Part shown: piece after piece, positions 33,992 to 42,644 of the stretch | How positions within the stretch are numbered: the first letter of the stretch is position 1 | Layout of the letters: each line of letters opens with the position of its first letter | Source of the DNA: Luoshenia tenuis | Lineage (GTDB): Bacteria > Bacillota > Clostridia > Christensenellales > GCA-900066905 | Assembly (NCBI RefSeq): GCF_014384745.1 | Contig: NZ_JACRSO010000001.1 | Location: 186,001 to 250,000 of the forward strand | Length of the DNA stretch: 64,000 nt | Direction: 5' to 3' | Notes under the pieces: generated by a model | Databases searched by the model: none | Told to the model about the DNA's origin: nothing | What the model saw: the letters and a program-made list of their open reading frames with translations, nothing else | Program-made: the position numbers and the translations under genes

Positions 33992-35365
33992 ATGGAAAGG
34001 CCCAATATCCTCTATATCCATACCCATGACAGCGGCAGATATTTTGAGCCCTATGGTTACCACATCCCTACGCCGAACCTGATGGCTTTCGCCCGGGAAA
34101 GCGTGCTGTTTACCAATGCGCACTGCAGCGCGCCCACCTGTTCGCCCAGCCGGGCAGGCCTGCTTTCGGGCATGGCTCCGCATTGCACCGGCATGTTGGG
34201 CCTGGCCCACCGCGGCTTTCAAATGAATGATTACAGCAGGCATATGGCCTCCTATTTCCGCGATAATGGATACGAAAGCCTGCTTTGCGGCGTGCAGCAC
34301 GAGGCGCCGGATTCCGCCATGATCGGTTACAGCCGCATTCTGGCCGCGGATGATCTGGGCATCCGTGCGGCAAGGGATGGCGTAGTCACCCGCCGCGAGG
34401 AAAAAACCAGCGTTCCCAAAGAGGTTTCTGACCGTCAAAACGCCCGCCTGGCCGCAAATTATATTGAACATGAAGCGGGCGATAAACCCTTTTTCCTGTC
34501 CTTTGGCATGAGCAATACCCACCGCATCTATCCCGAGCACCCCGCGGATATAGACCCCGATTATGTTTTGCCCCCGTTTCCCATCGCCAACACGCGGGAA
34601 AACCGGGAAGATATGGCCAATTATATCTATTCCGCCCGCATTGTAGACGAGTGCGTGGGGCAGGTGCTCGCTGCGCTAGGGCGCTCCGGCCGGGCGGATA
34701 ACACCATCGTGATCTTTACTACGGACCATGGCCTGGCCATGCCGCATATGAAATGCAACCTGACGGATTCCGGCACGGGCGTTGCCCTGATTTTGCGCGT
34801 GCCTGGCGCGCCGGCTAACGGACAGGTATCCGATTCACTGGTATCCCATCTTGACCTGTATCCCACCCTTTGCCAGCTAGCCGGTATCCCCAGCCCCGAT
34901 TGGCTGCAAGGATACTCGCTGGTCCCGATCCTGCAGGACGTGCAAGCGCAGGTGCGAAATGAGCTCTTCTCCGAAGTGACTTATCACGCCGCTTACGAAC
35001 CTATCCGCGCGATCCGTACGCAGCGCTATAAGCTGATCCGTTACTACGATTATCATAACCAGTATGTCCCCGCCAATATCGACAACTGCCCCAGCAAGAG
35101 CGATCTGATGCGCGCAGGCTTTTTAAACCTGGTACGCCCGCGCGAGCAGCTCTATAATCTGATGATCGATCCGGCAGAGGGGCACAACTTAGCGGATAAC
35201 CCGCGCTACAGCGAGGTTCATGATACGCTTTCCCGTCAGCTAAATGATTGGATGCTGCAAACACACGATCCACTGGTCGGCGTATTGGACCGGGTACCCG
35301 CTACGCCGGACGCTTTCGTCAATACTCTAGCAACCTGGGATCCGGAGGGTTACGACTGCGAGTAA
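33992..35365 (+). CDS. Sulfatase (formylglycine type)
   Basis: A 457-aa alkaline-phosphatase-superfamily sulfatase. The modification site is C50-S-P-S-R (CSPSRAGLLSG), where Cys50 must be oxidised to formylglycine. IFTTDHGLAMPH carries the metal-binding Asp/His pair. The N-terminal PNILYIHTHDSG replaces the usual D-D metal motif, which weakens one site. No signal peptide is seen, so it acts in the cytosol. No anaerobic sulfatase-maturing enzyme is in the window. AAAGGAGG precedes the ATG. It may release sulfate from host or plant glycans after import; the substrate is not known. Confidence 0.85.
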   Translation: MERPNILYIHTHDSGRYFEPYGYHIPTPNLMAFARESVLFTNAHCSAPTCSPSRAGLLSGMAPHCTGMLGLAHRGFQMNDYSRHMASYFRDNGYESLLCGVQHEAPDSAMIGYSRILAADDLGIRAARDGVVTRREEKTSVPKEVSDRQNARLAANYIEHEAGDKPFFLSFGMSNTHRIYPEHPADIDPDYVLPPFPIANTRENREDMANYIYSARIVDECVGQVLAALGRSGRADNTIVIFTTDHGLAMPHMKCNLTDSGTGVALILRVPGAPANGQVSDSLVSHLDLYPTLCQLAGIPSPDWLQGYSLVPILQDVQAQVRNELFSEVTYHAAYEPIRAIRTQRYKLIRYYDYHNQYVPANIDNCPSKSDLMRAGFLNLVRPREQLYNLMIDPAEGHNLADNPRYSEVHDTLSRQLNDWMLQTHDPLVGVLDRVPATPDAFVNTLATWDPEGYDCE

Positions 35366-35430
35366 GGCTGAGCGCTCTTCACAGCGTTTGGATTTTTTTA
35401 CTGCGCATTGTACGCCCCAGGGAGGATATA

Positions 35431-35898
35431 ATGGCTGTATTGCACTTAATGGTAGGTCTGCCCTGTAGCGGCAAGACTACTTACGCCCGCGGGCTTGCCG
35501 CTACGGCAAACGCTCTGCTGCTCACGCCAGACGCCTGGTATCTGAAGCTGTTCGACGATGACGCGGGACATCCCGATCATGACCGTAAGCACAGCCAGAT
35601 TGAGGCCATCATGCTGGATGTGGCGCGGCAAGCGCTGATGCTGGGATGTAACGTTATTTTAGACTTTGGCTTTTGGGCCGTGCAGGAACGAGAGGCGCTC
35701 CGGCAAATGGCTCTCAGCCTGGGTGCCCAATGCCGTTTGCATTATATGGACGTGCCCATAGATGAACTGTACCGGCGATTGGATGAGCGCAACCGCTTGC
35801 AGCCAGAGGGGACATTCTACATTCCTACCACCGAGATGAACGCTTACATCCGCGTTTTTCAGCCCCCAACGCCAGAGGAGCTTGCCCGCTTTCTTTGA
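35431..35898 (+). CDS. P-loop kinase-like ATPase (zeta toxin/AAA_33 type)
   Basis: A 155-aa P-loop protein. Walker A is GLPCSGKTTYARGLA (9-23). NVILDFGFWAVQEREALRQM provides the Walker-B-like Asp and a lid helix, and YRRLDERN supplies a lid arginine. This is the AAA_33 group of small kinases, as in predicted sugar or nucleotide kinases. The frame opens at 35248 inside the sulfatase gene, but GGAGGATATA directly precedes the ATG at 35431. It starts 65 bp after the sulfatase stop and may be co-transcribed. Confidence 0.82.
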   Translation: MAVLHLMVGLPCSGKTTYARGLAATANALLLTPDAWYLKLFDDDAGHPDHDRKHSQIEAIMLDVARQALMLGCNVILDFGFWAVQEREALRQMALSLGAQCRLHYMDVPIDELYRRLDERNRLQPEGTFYIPTTEMNAYIRVFQPPTPEELARFL

Positions 35899-36071
35899 CA
35901 TATAAAACAAAAATATATGGCACAAAATTTCCAACAAAACTGCCTCGCATGTTCGCATACCAGGTTGCTTTCTCTGGCAATACTGAAGCAAGCAGTCGGA
36001 GGTATGCATCGTAGAGATATATCCTAAATCAAATAAAATTAAGTATTCAATGTTAGTATATGTAAATTTAT

Positions 36072-36101
36072 TTGACCAATCTAATGTGTACATGCTATAA
36101 T
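36072..36101 (+). promoter_or_regulatory. Promoter of the small holin-like toxin gene
   Basis: TTGACC (36072-36077), 18-bp spacer, TATAAT (36096-36101). The expected transcript starts near 36108 with a leader of about 64 nt. The AT-rich stretch 35899-36545 holds this promoter, the toxin gene and two terminators, and no other gene is supported there. Confidence 0.65.
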
Positions 36102-36171
36102 GGTCTCAAGAATTGCAAAAGGACGTGGCACCTCGGAAAGCGACAGCAATTGCAGAAAGGAGGTTGCGTTA

Positions 36172-36261
36172 ATGAAAGAAACTATCAGCTTCCATGATCT
36201 AATGGAATTTTGCTCTTTTATAGTTCATTTATTAACGCTTGCAGTGCTGATCGGCCATTAA
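36172..36261 (+). CDS. 29-aa holin-like toxin peptide (type I TA candidate)
   Basis: A 29-codon gene with an excellent AAAGGAGG site 8 nt before the ATG. The peptide begins MKETISFHDLMEF and continues with a hydrophobic helix (CSFIVHLLTLAVLIGH). The short polar start, a Phe/Leu-rich amphipathic turn and one membrane helix match the 'putative holin-like toxin' family (TxpA/BsrG-like small toxins of Firmicutes). It has its own promoter (36072-36101) and a T-rich terminator (36425-36454). That gives a short mRNA of about 345 nt, typical of type I systems. An antitoxin RNA is not proven. The region is much more AT-rich than its surroundings. Confidence 0.65.
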   Translation: MKETISFHDLMEFCSFIVHLLTLAVLIGH

Positions 36262-36347
36262 CTTTTCGGGTACATTCATTGTTAAATTCCTTTGTGCTCC
36301 TATCACTAGAAAACCTGTCTATAGAATGGATCTAAACCATACGCTGG

Positions 36348-36376
36348 GTGCAAAACTTATTCTACTGTGCTATAAT
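36348..36376 (+). promoter_or_regulatory. Weak promoter candidate for a small RNA downstream of the toxin
   Basis: TATAAT (36371-36376) with a poor -35 match GTGCAA (36348-36353) at 17 bp. A transcript from here to the terminator at 36425-36454 would be about 70 nt. It could be an internal RNA of the toxin locus. Evidence is only the -10 box. Confidence 0.25.
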
Positions 36377-36424
36377 TTTAACGTCGGTCGTTTTGGCCTG
36401 AGGATTGAAAAAATGTTAGTATCG

Positions 36425-36454
36425 GTAAAGAAGAGGTTTTTACCTCTTTTTTAC
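36425..36454 (+). terminator. Terminator of the toxin transcript
   Basis: 13-bp stem GTAAAGAAGAGGT (36425-36437) / ACCTCTTTTTTAC (36442-36454), one G-T pair, T4 loop, T-rich 3' arm. Confidence 0.75.
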
Positions 36455-36492
36455 TTCTATTGGATTTTAGTTTGTACGACCTTTAGTTGTAT

Positions 36493-36527
36493 AAAAGGCG
36501 CTGCCGCAATTGCGGCAGCGCCTTTTT
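36493..36527 (-). terminator. Terminator of the cyclophilin gene (bidirectional)
   Basis: Perfect 17-bp palindrome arms (36493-36509 and 36510-36526, core GGCGCTGCCGCAA) with A4 and T5 ends, 19 bp after the cyclophilin stop. Confidence 0.88.
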
Positions 36528-36545
36528 ACTGATATTGTAATCAGC

Positions 36546-37073
36546 CTATTCTCCGACCTTTTCCGGCTCCGGATAGCTTTCGCCAAAAAGCTCTACCGTA
36601 GCTTTACGGATGCGCTGGTCCTCATGGGGCCGGTCGCGCATATCCCGGGGCTGGTTGACGATCTTATCGGCCTGCTCTATGCCCTTGGTCACCTTGCCAA
36701 AGGCCGCGTATTGCCCATCCAGATGGGGCGCATCTGCCACCATGATGAAGAACTGGGAGCCGGCAGAGTCCGGCATCATGGCGCGGGCCATGGAGAGCAC
36801 GCCGCGGGTGTGCTTCAAATCGTTCTCCACGCCGCCCAGTTTGAACTCGCCCTTGATGCTGTAGCCCGGTCCGCCCATGCCGGTGCCATCCGGGCAGCCG
36901 CCCTGGATCATGAAACCGGGGATCACGCGGTGGAAGATCAATCCGTCGTAAAAGCCCTTTTTCACCAATGAAATAAAGTTATTGACCGTGTTGGGCGCGA
37001 CCTCGGGGTACAACTCCGCCTCGATACGGCCGCCATCCTCCATCTCAAAGGTCACAATAGGATTTTTTGCCAT
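36546..37073 (-). CDS. Peptidyl-prolyl cis-trans isomerase (cyclophilin)
   Basis: A 175-aa cyclophilin. [31 protein letters not shown] contains the catalytic Arg and the substrate-binding loop. [38 protein letters not shown] completes the active site. No signal peptide is present, so it is cytosolic. AAAGGGGC lies upstream of the ATG. It has its own promoter at 37112-37141. Confidence 0.95.
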   Translation of the reverse strand: MAKNPIVTFEMEDGGRIEAELYPEVAPNTVNNFISLVKKGFYDGLIFHRVIPGFMIQGGCPDGTGMGGPGYSIKGEFKLGGVENDLKHTRGVLSMARAMMPDSAGSQFFIMVADAPHLDGQYAAFGKVTKGIEQADKIVNQPRDMRDRPHEDQRIRKATVELFGESYPEPEKVGE

Positions 37074-37111
37074 TTTACAATGCCCCTTTCTTTATTAACG
37101 CATGCCGCTCT

Positions 37112-37141
37112 ATTATAGCTGCAAGGCCAGGAAATCGTCAA
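37112..37141 (-). promoter_or_regulatory. Promoter of the cyclophilin gene
   Basis: Minus strand TTGACG (37136-37141), 18-bp spacer, TATAAT (37112-37117). It lies within the last codons of the upstream isomerase gene. Confidence 0.65.
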
Positions 37142-38363
37142 ACGCGCCGCCGAAGAGCTTATCCACATCCCGGTCGATCTCCTCATCCGTCACGCGCCAG
37201 CCGGTGTCGTACAGGTCGCAATACTTATCCCGCAGCACCTTGGCGATGATCCGGCGCGAGTGGGTCCATTTGTAGATCAGCTGATCCAGCACCCGCGCAT
37301 CGCTGTGCTGGGGCACGACGCTCAGGCCCAGCAGCTCAATGCGCATACGGGTCATCTCCTCGATAAGGCTGGGGTTGTTTAGGAACCACCAACAGCCAAA
37401 GACCAGAAGGTTGCGGAATTTACGGGCGGCAACGGCCAGCTCGTGCTGGTTCTCCCTTGCCAGCATGGTGCAAAGGAATTTGTTGTGGGGATAGGTCCGG
37501 CACAGATACTCCACCGTATCGATATCGCCCTTGCCCTCAGAATCGCCGGCCAACTGCAAGTCGGGGTTGCTCAGTTTCTTCACGCCGATCATCATCGCAA
37601 AGGGGATGTTCATCTCCCGGCAGACCGGCAGCACCGCCTGCTCCACCAGCCGGGCGCAAAGGGTGTTATCCGGCACCTTAAAGGCCGGCGGCAGGCTGGC
37701 AGCCATGTACTGGGCCTGCATGCGCACCGCCCAATCCCGAAGGAAGCGCTGCACCTCGATCACGGCCTTAATAGAGAGTTCCGCATCCACATCATAGCCC
37801 CAGCCCTTGATCTTCTCCCAGTTTTCAGGGTAGTGCAGCAGCAGTTGATCGATGCGCAGCGCGGCTAAAAAGCGCGCGTCCGTCTGCGGCTTTTCCCAGT
37901 GGGGGCGCTCCAGGTCGTCAAAGGGATCATTGGTCATTACCACCCGTTTGATGCGGCCCAGTTCAAACACCTTATCCGTATAGTCTTCAACGGTCAGCTG
38001 ATCAAAATACTCCCGCCAGGCGGCAAGGTCGCGGCTTGCCGGGTCCAGCCCCAGCTTTTGCAGCACTGTGAGCACCCCGCGGCAGCTCTCGCTGATGGGA
38101 GAATGGTCGATAAATAGCGTCTTAAAGATCAGGTCCGCCTGCTCGCGCTTGCTCAGCGCCCAAAAAGCGTCATAATCCATGTCGATATAGCGGAAGGTCT
38201 CCGCCACCAAATAATGATAAGTCAGCAGTTCATCCACGTTCCACAGCAGGATGTCCCCAAAGGACGGCGGGTAAAGGTGGGTATGTACATCGGTCACCCA
38301 AACATTTTTCACAGCCTCATCCACCCGTTTGCAAATCGCCTCTTTACTTTGTAATACAGCCAT
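37113..38363 (-). CDS. uxaC: Uronate isomerase-like amidohydrolase (UxaC family, short)
   Basis: A 416-aa TIM-barrel amidohydrolase of the glucuronate/galacturonate isomerase family. VTDVHTHLYPPSFGD carries the metal-binding His-x-His. MTNDPFDD, FRNLLVFGCWWFLNNPSLIEEM and VVPQHSDARVLDQLIYKWTHSRRIIAKVL match the C-terminal half of UxaC. It is about 50 aa shorter than E. coli UxaC (470 aa). UxaC turns galacturonate into tagaturonate and glucuronate into fructuronate. It is the last gene of a unit with uxaA and uxaB, 54 bp after uxaA. The linkage makes the role likely. Confidence 0.82.
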   Translation of the reverse strand: MAVLQSKEAICKRVDEAVKNVWVTDVHTHLYPPSFGDILLWNVDELLTYHYLVAETFRYIDMDYDAFWALSKREQADLIFKTLFIDHSPISESCRGVLTVLQKLGLDPASRDLAAWREYFDQLTVEDYTDKVFELGRIKRVVMTNDPFDDLERPHWEKPQTDARFLAALRIDQLLLHYPENWEKIKGWGYDVDAELSIKAVIEVQRFLRDWAVRMQAQYMAASLPPAFKVPDNTLCARLVEQAVLPVCREMNIPFAMMIGVKKLSNPDLQLAGDSEGKGDIDTVEYLCRTYPHNKFLCTMLARENQHELAVAARKFRNLLVFGCWWFLNNPSLIEEMTRMRIELLGLSVVPQHSDARVLDQLIYKWTHSRRIIAKVLRDKYCDLYDTGWRVTDEEIDRDVDKLFGGAFDDFLALQL

Positions 38364-38417
38364 GGTTCTCCACTCCTTCTTGCTTTATCTCTCTTTATAT
38401 TCGATTCAAAAAGCGCT

Positions 38418-39896
38418 TTATACCGTGACCCCGCCTTTAAACAGGGCGATCTCCCGGTAACCGTTGCGCTCGGCGCGGGTTTCTGTCTCCCCGCTGGCCA
38501 GGGCGATAATATAGTCAAAAAAGGCCGCGCCCACTTCATCCATGCTATGCCCATCCAGCAGAAGTCCGGCGTCAAAGTCGATCCACCCCTTCTTTCGGGC
38601 GGCCATGGCCGAATTAGTGGCCACTTTGACCGTGGGCGCCGGCGCGCCAAAGGGGGTACCCCGGCCGGTGGTAAACAGGATCAGGTGCGCGTGGGCGCAG
38701 GTCAGCATGGTGACGGCTACCAGGTCGTTCCCCGGGCCGTCCAGCAGATTGAGGCCGTGCTCCCGGGCGTGCTCGCCCAAGCCCAGCACGTCTACCACAG
38801 GGGAAGATCCGCCCTTTTGCGTGCAGCCCAGCGATTTATCCTCCAGGGTGGTGATCCCTCCCTCCTTATTGCCTGGCGAGGGATTCTCGTACACCACTTG
38901 GCCGTGGCGGATAAAGTATTCTTTAAAGCCGTTGATCAGATCCACGACCTTATGGAAGGTCGCCTCATCCTTGGCCCGGTTCATCAGCAGGGTCTCCGCG
39001 CCGAACATCTCGGGCACCTCGGTCATCACCGTAGTGCCGCCCGCGGCGCACAGCCGGTCCGAAAAATCTCCTAATAAGGGGTTGCCGGTAATGCCCGAAA
39101 ACCCATCGGAACCGCCGCACTTAAGGCCTACGCACAGCTCGCTGACCGGGATGGGCTCGCGCCGGTCCTCCCGGGCGGATGCGATCATCTCATCGATCAG
39201 CTCCAGGCCCGCTTCCACTTCGTCCTCAACCTCTTGGGCGATGAGGAACTTGACCCGGCTCTCATCCACCGGCCCCAGCACCTCTTTAAACACGCCCAGG
39301 TGGTTATTCTCACACCCCAGGCTCATCACCAATACGCCCGCGCAGTTGGGATGGCGGCACAATGCCGCCAGCAGCTTTTGGGTAAGCTTCAGGTCTTCCC
39401 CCATCTGAGAGCAGCCATAGGGATGCGGGAAGGTATAGACGCCCTCGATGCTGGTGCCGGCTATGCGCTGGCGCGCCTTTTCTGCCAGGCGCGCGGCCGA
39501 GGTGTTGACGCAGCCCACCGTCGTGATGATCCAGATCTCGTTGCGGATGCCTACACGCCCATCCGCCCGCCGATATCCCATAAAGGTGCGTCCGGTATCC
39601 TGATGGTGAAAGGCTGAAGGCTGCGGCTGATAGCTGTATTCCAGCGTCCCGTCCAACAGTGTTTTCACGTTATGGGTATGCACCCACGCGCCGGCGGGAA
39701 TATCTGCCGTGGCTACGCCGATGGGGCTGGCGTATTTGATGATCTTTTCCCCCGCGGCGATGGGTTTAAGCGCCATCTTATGCCCGGCAGGGATGCCCTG
39801 CAGCGCCGTCACCCCCATAAAACTCTGCCCTGCCTGCTGTGCTTGCAGGGCCACCGCCACGTTATCCTGCGGGTGGATGCGGATAAAATCTTGCAT
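38418..39896 (-). CDS. uxaA: Altronate dehydratase
   Basis: A 492-aa UxaA. The N-terminal SAF-like domain (about 1-90) has the VHTHNVKT loop. The large C-terminal domain has FMGYRRADGRVGIRNEIW, HPYGCSQMGED, LGCENN and GLKCGGSDGFSGITGNPLLGD, typical of iron-dependent altronate/galactarate dehydratases. It makes 2-keto-3-deoxygluconate from altronate. It starts 9 bp after the uxaB stop. Confidence 0.95.
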   Translation of the reverse strand: MQDFIRIHPQDNVAVALQAQQAGQSFMGVTALQGIPAGHKMALKPIAAGEKIIKYASPIGVATADIPAGAWVHTHNVKTLLDGTLEYSYQPQPSAFHHQDTGRTFMGYRRADGRVGIRNEIWIITTVGCVNTSAARLAEKARQRIAGTSIEGVYTFPHPYGCSQMGEDLKLTQKLLAALCRHPNCAGVLVMSLGCENNHLGVFKEVLGPVDESRVKFLIAQEVEDEVEAGLELIDEMIASAREDRREPIPVSELCVGLKCGGSDGFSGITGNPLLGDFSDRLCAAGGTTVMTEVPEMFGAETLLMNRAKDEATFHKVVDLINGFKEYFIRHGQVVYENPSPGNKEGGITTLEDKSLGCTQKGGSSPVVDVLGLGEHAREHGLNLLDGPGNDLVAVTMLTCAHAHLILFTTGRGTPFGAPAPTVKVATNSAMAARKKGWIDFDAGLLLDGHSMDEVGAAFFDYIIALASGETETRAERNGYREIALFKGGVTV

Positions 39897-39905
39897 GAGC
39901 CCCTC

Positions 39906-41411
39906 CTATTTCAGCGCCGCGCAGGCCGCGCGCGTACCCTTATCGAGTATGGTCTGCAGCTGCTCGGTCACGCCCGCCGTCAAACCGGGCAGACGCGTCA
40001 GATCCTCGCCCCAGAAATCCGCACGGGCGCACAGCGCGCGGACCAGTGCGGCCGCGTCAGCATTGGCGTCATACGCCGCCCAGGCTTCGGCAAAAGCCTG
40101 CAATATCTCCTGATCGTCCCTGATGGGATACTCATCCCCTCCTGCGCGGCGGCCAAAGAACGCGCCATCCGCCTGCCTGGCCGGCCGGTAGAAGGCAAAA
40201 AGCGCGGCCAGCGCCAGCAAGAGCCGGCGGGGCGTCTCCCCCCGCTCCAGCGCCGCCTTGATAGAGGGGAGATTGCGCACCTTAAACTTGGATACCGAGT
40301 TTAAGGAAATATCCAGCAGCTTATGCTTCATAAAGGGGTTGGAGAAGCGCTCCAGCACCGCGTCCGCAAAGGCCTGTTTTTCCTCCAGCGGCAGCGCGAC
40401 CCCCGGGATGATCTCCTGATAAAGGCCGCTGCGCAGGAAAGCGCCAAAGTCCCCGTCGGCCACCATCTCGCCCACGATATCCAGCCCGCCCAGGTAGGCG
40501 GCCAGCACGCTCATGGTATGCGCGCCGTTTAACAGGCGCACCTTCCTGTCCCGATAGGGCGCGATATCCCGGGCCCACACCACGTTATAACCGCCTTTGA
40601 CCAGCGGCAGCTCCTCGTCCCAGCTTGCGTCCCCCTGGATGGCGAAAAAGTGGAAGATCTCGCCGGTATCGATCATGCGGTCCTCATAGCCCCAGGCGGC
40701 CTGCAGGCTCTCTGCCTCGGCGGCCGGGTAACCGGTGACGATGCGGTCTACCAAAGTATCCAAAAACGTGCAGGCAGATGTGATCCAGCTTTCAAACCCA
40801 GATTCCAGCCCCCAATCCTTGGCATGGCGCAGGATGATCTGCCGCAGCTTCTGCCCGTTTTGCTCGATCAGTTCGCAAGGGATGACCACCATTCCCTTAT
40901 CCTGTGCGCCGCCAAAAGCCCGGTAGCGCTCATACAGCCAGATAGCCAGCTTGGCCGGGAAGCTCTCCGGGCAGGCATCCGGCCTGGCCTGCGCCACGTA
41001 GGCAATGCCGGCCTCCGTGGTGTTGGAAAAGATAAAGCGCATCTCTTTCTGGCGCGCGCTGGCCAAAAACGCTTCATACTGCTGATATGGGTCCAGCGCC
41101 CGGTCGATAGCGGTCACGATCTGGCGGTCGTCCCGCACCTGGCCATCGATGCGCGAGCGCAGGATCAGTGAATACAATCCATCCTGGGCGTCCAGCTGCG
41201 CTGCGTGGCCCCGGGGCGTAGGATGCACCACCAGAATGCTGCCGTTAAAAAGGCCCTGCCGGTTCAGCCCGTCGATCATCCAATCCACAAAACCGCGCAT
41301 AAAGTTGCCCTCGCCGATCTGCAGCACCTTCTCCGGGTATTGTTTCAGCGACCCTACCGCGATGCCCTGCGGGGTATGCTCTTTTAAGTACGCGCGCGTA
41401 AGTAGTGCCAT
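39906..41411 (-). CDS. uxaB: Tagaturonate reductase
   Basis: A 501-aa mannitol-dehydrogenase-superfamily reductase. The NAD-binding start (VLQIGEGNFMRGFVDWMIDGLN) and the catalytic-helix motifs KGGYNVVWARDIAPYRDRKVRLLNGAHT and FMKHKLLDISLNSVSKFKVRNLPS are present. UxaB reduces tagaturonate to altronate with NADH. It is 26 bp downstream of the small zinc-ribbon gene, and uxaA follows closely. Confidence 0.95.
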   Translation of the reverse strand: MALLTRAYLKEHTPQGIAVGSLKQYPEKVLQIGEGNFMRGFVDWMIDGLNRQGLFNGSILVVHPTPRGHAAQLDAQDGLYSLILRSRIDGQVRDDRQIVTAIDRALDPYQQYEAFLASARQKEMRFIFSNTTEAGIAYVAQARPDACPESFPAKLAIWLYERYRAFGGAQDKGMVVIPCELIEQNGQKLRQIILRHAKDWGLESGFESWITSACTFLDTLVDRIVTGYPAAEAESLQAAWGYEDRMIDTGEIFHFFAIQGDASWDEELPLVKGGYNVVWARDIAPYRDRKVRLLNGAHTMSVLAAYLGGLDIVGEMVADGDFGAFLRSGLYQEIIPGVALPLEEKQAFADAVLERFSNPFMKHKLLDISLNSVSKFKVRNLPSIKAALERGETPRRLLLALAALFAFYRPARQADGAFFGRRAGGDEYPIRDDQEILQAFAEAWAAYDANADAAALVRALCARADFWGEDLTRLPGLTAGVTEQLQTILDKGTRAACAALK

Positions 41412-41437
41412 TTTTTATTCCCCCTCTTTCCTGAAAG

Positions 41438-41644
41438 TCAAGCCTCGTCGTCAAATTCATGTTCAAGGTACTCCCGCAATTCGCGGGAGAGCTGTAGTTT
41501 GCCTACCTTGGGTGCACGCACGCTCTGGCCCGTGCCCATGCAGGCGTTGCAGGTATGCCCGCACTGCGGGCAGATGCAATAGCTGTTCATGCCCTTGGGT
41601 ACCTGAGCCATCAAATCCCCACAATGGGGGCAGCCACACTGCAT
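41438..41644 (-). CDS. Small zinc-binding protein at the head of the uxa operon
   Basis: A 68-aa protein with three CxxC pairs plus one extra Cys pair: CPHC, CICPQC and CNAC. These fit a double zinc ribbon or a DnaJ-like zinc finger. The second half is charged (LSRELREYLEHEFDDEA). AGGAGG lies 8 nt before the ATG. It is first in the uxa transcript. No function is known; it may be a regulator or chaperone-like adaptor. Confidence 0.7.
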   Translation of the reverse strand: MQCGCPHCGDLMAQVPKGMNSYCICPQCGHTCNACMGTGQSVRAPKVGKLQLSRELREYLEHEFDDEA

Positions 41645-41691
41645 TTTTGCGCCTCCTCTATCCCCTATGGTCTATAGCCATACATGTATAT

Positions 41692-41721
41692 ATTGTATCC
41701 CTTTTATCGCGTCGCTGTCCA
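41692..41721 (-). promoter_or_regulatory. Promoter of the uxa operon
   Basis: Minus strand TGGACA (41716-41721), 18-bp spacer, TACAAT (41692-41697). Just downstream (about 41679-41697) the sequence ATACATGTAT and a nearby TGTAT form an AT-rich symmetric patch. It could be an operator for a hexuronate regulator, but no such regulator gene is linked. Confidence 0.5.
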
Positions 41722-41799
41722 TACTTTCACAGGGGATTGCATAAGTTAAAAAAAGCGTGATAAAATGACTTTAGAAAAAAAAGCAAGGGGGGCAACGGC

Positions 41800-42600
41800 G
41801 TGCGCAAAAATGCTGTAAAATGGTGGATCAGCCTGGCGCTGCTTTTATGCCTGGGTGTGATAAATGTCTTTCCGTGCGGTGCCGTGGCCGCGCCGGAAAC
41901 GCAGCAGGAGATCTTTAATAACGGCAGCCAGGGGGACGGCGTTTTGAACCTGCAAATGCGCCTGCGGGATCTGGGCTATTATAATTACAAAATCACGGGC
42001 TATTACGGCCTGCTTACAGTGGATGCGGTATGCGCCTTTCAAGACGCCAACGGCCTGACGGTGGATGGCTCCGTGGGCCCCGAGACCGCGGCCTTTCTCT
42101 ACAGCAATGCCGCTAAACGCAGACCGCCTTGTTCCGTCGCCCCCAAAGCGCCGAAGTTGACGCCCGCGCAGGCTGCCGAGGCTGCTGCCGCCGCGGTGCA
42201 GACCGGCGAAAAGTGGGATTGGTTTACCCAGGTAGAGAGGGCCTTCCCCCGAGGAGGCAGCGCCCTGGTTAAAGACGTGTGGACTGGCATTACCTACACC
42301 ATGGTGCGGGTGGGCGGCAGCAACCATGCCGATGTGGAGCCCGCTACCCAGGAGGATTGCCAGCGTTTGAAGGCCAGCTACGGCGGCGTTTGGGCCTGGA
42401 ACCGGCGGCCAGTATTGGTCAAAATCGGAGATACCTGGGTGGCCGGCTCTACCAACGGCATGCCCCATGGGTATGAAACCGTGCCCGATAATGGGATGAC
42501 CGGGCAGGTGTGCATTCACTTTTTAAACAGTAAGACCCATATCCGCAATATGAAGGATTCAGACCATCAGGCCATGGTACGGGTGGCGGCGGGAGAGTGA
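41800..42600 (+). CDS. Secreted peptidoglycan-binding protein with conserved C-terminal domain
   Basis: A 266-aa exported protein. It has a signal peptide (about 1-31, VKWWISLALLLCLGVINVF, with AVAA near the cut). Then comes a PG_binding_1 domain (about 38-105: GVLNLQMRLRDLGYYNYKITGYYGLLTVDAVCAFQ), an Ala-rich linker and a C-terminal domain (about 130-266). The last includes SNHADVEP, GGVWAWNRRPVLVKIG, NGMPHG and CIHFLNSKTH. That domain is common beside PG-binding domains in clostridia, but its activity is unknown to me. Start is a GTG at 41800 with a GGGGGG site. Confidence 0.8.
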   Translation: MRKNAVKWWISLALLLCLGVINVFPCGAVAAPETQQEIFNNGSQGDGVLNLQMRLRDLGYYNYKITGYYGLLTVDAVCAFQDANGLTVDGSVGPETAAFLYSNAAKRRPPCSVAPKAPKLTPAQAAEAAAAAVQTGEKWDWFTQVERAFPRGGSALVKDVWTGITYTMVRVGGSNHADVEPATQEDCQRLKASYGGVWAWNRRPVLVKIGDTWVAGSTNGMPHGYETVPDNGMTGQVCIHFLNSKTHIRNMKDSDHQAMVRVAAGE

Positions 42601-42612
42601 CAGCTTTCACAG

Positions 42613-42644
42613 AGGGGCGCGGCTGGTCGCCGCGCCCCTTTTTC
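42613..42644 (+). terminator. Terminator after the peptidoglycan-binding protein gene
   Basis: 11-bp stem AGGGGCGCGGC (42613-42623) / GCCGCGCCCCT (42629-42639), 5-nt loop, T run 42639-42643. Confidence 0.88.

Noticed and set aside
35659..36093. Minus-strand frame of 144 codons at the edge of the AT-rich island
   Set aside because: Mostly antisense to the P-loop kinase gene; no ribosome site and no recognisable fold.
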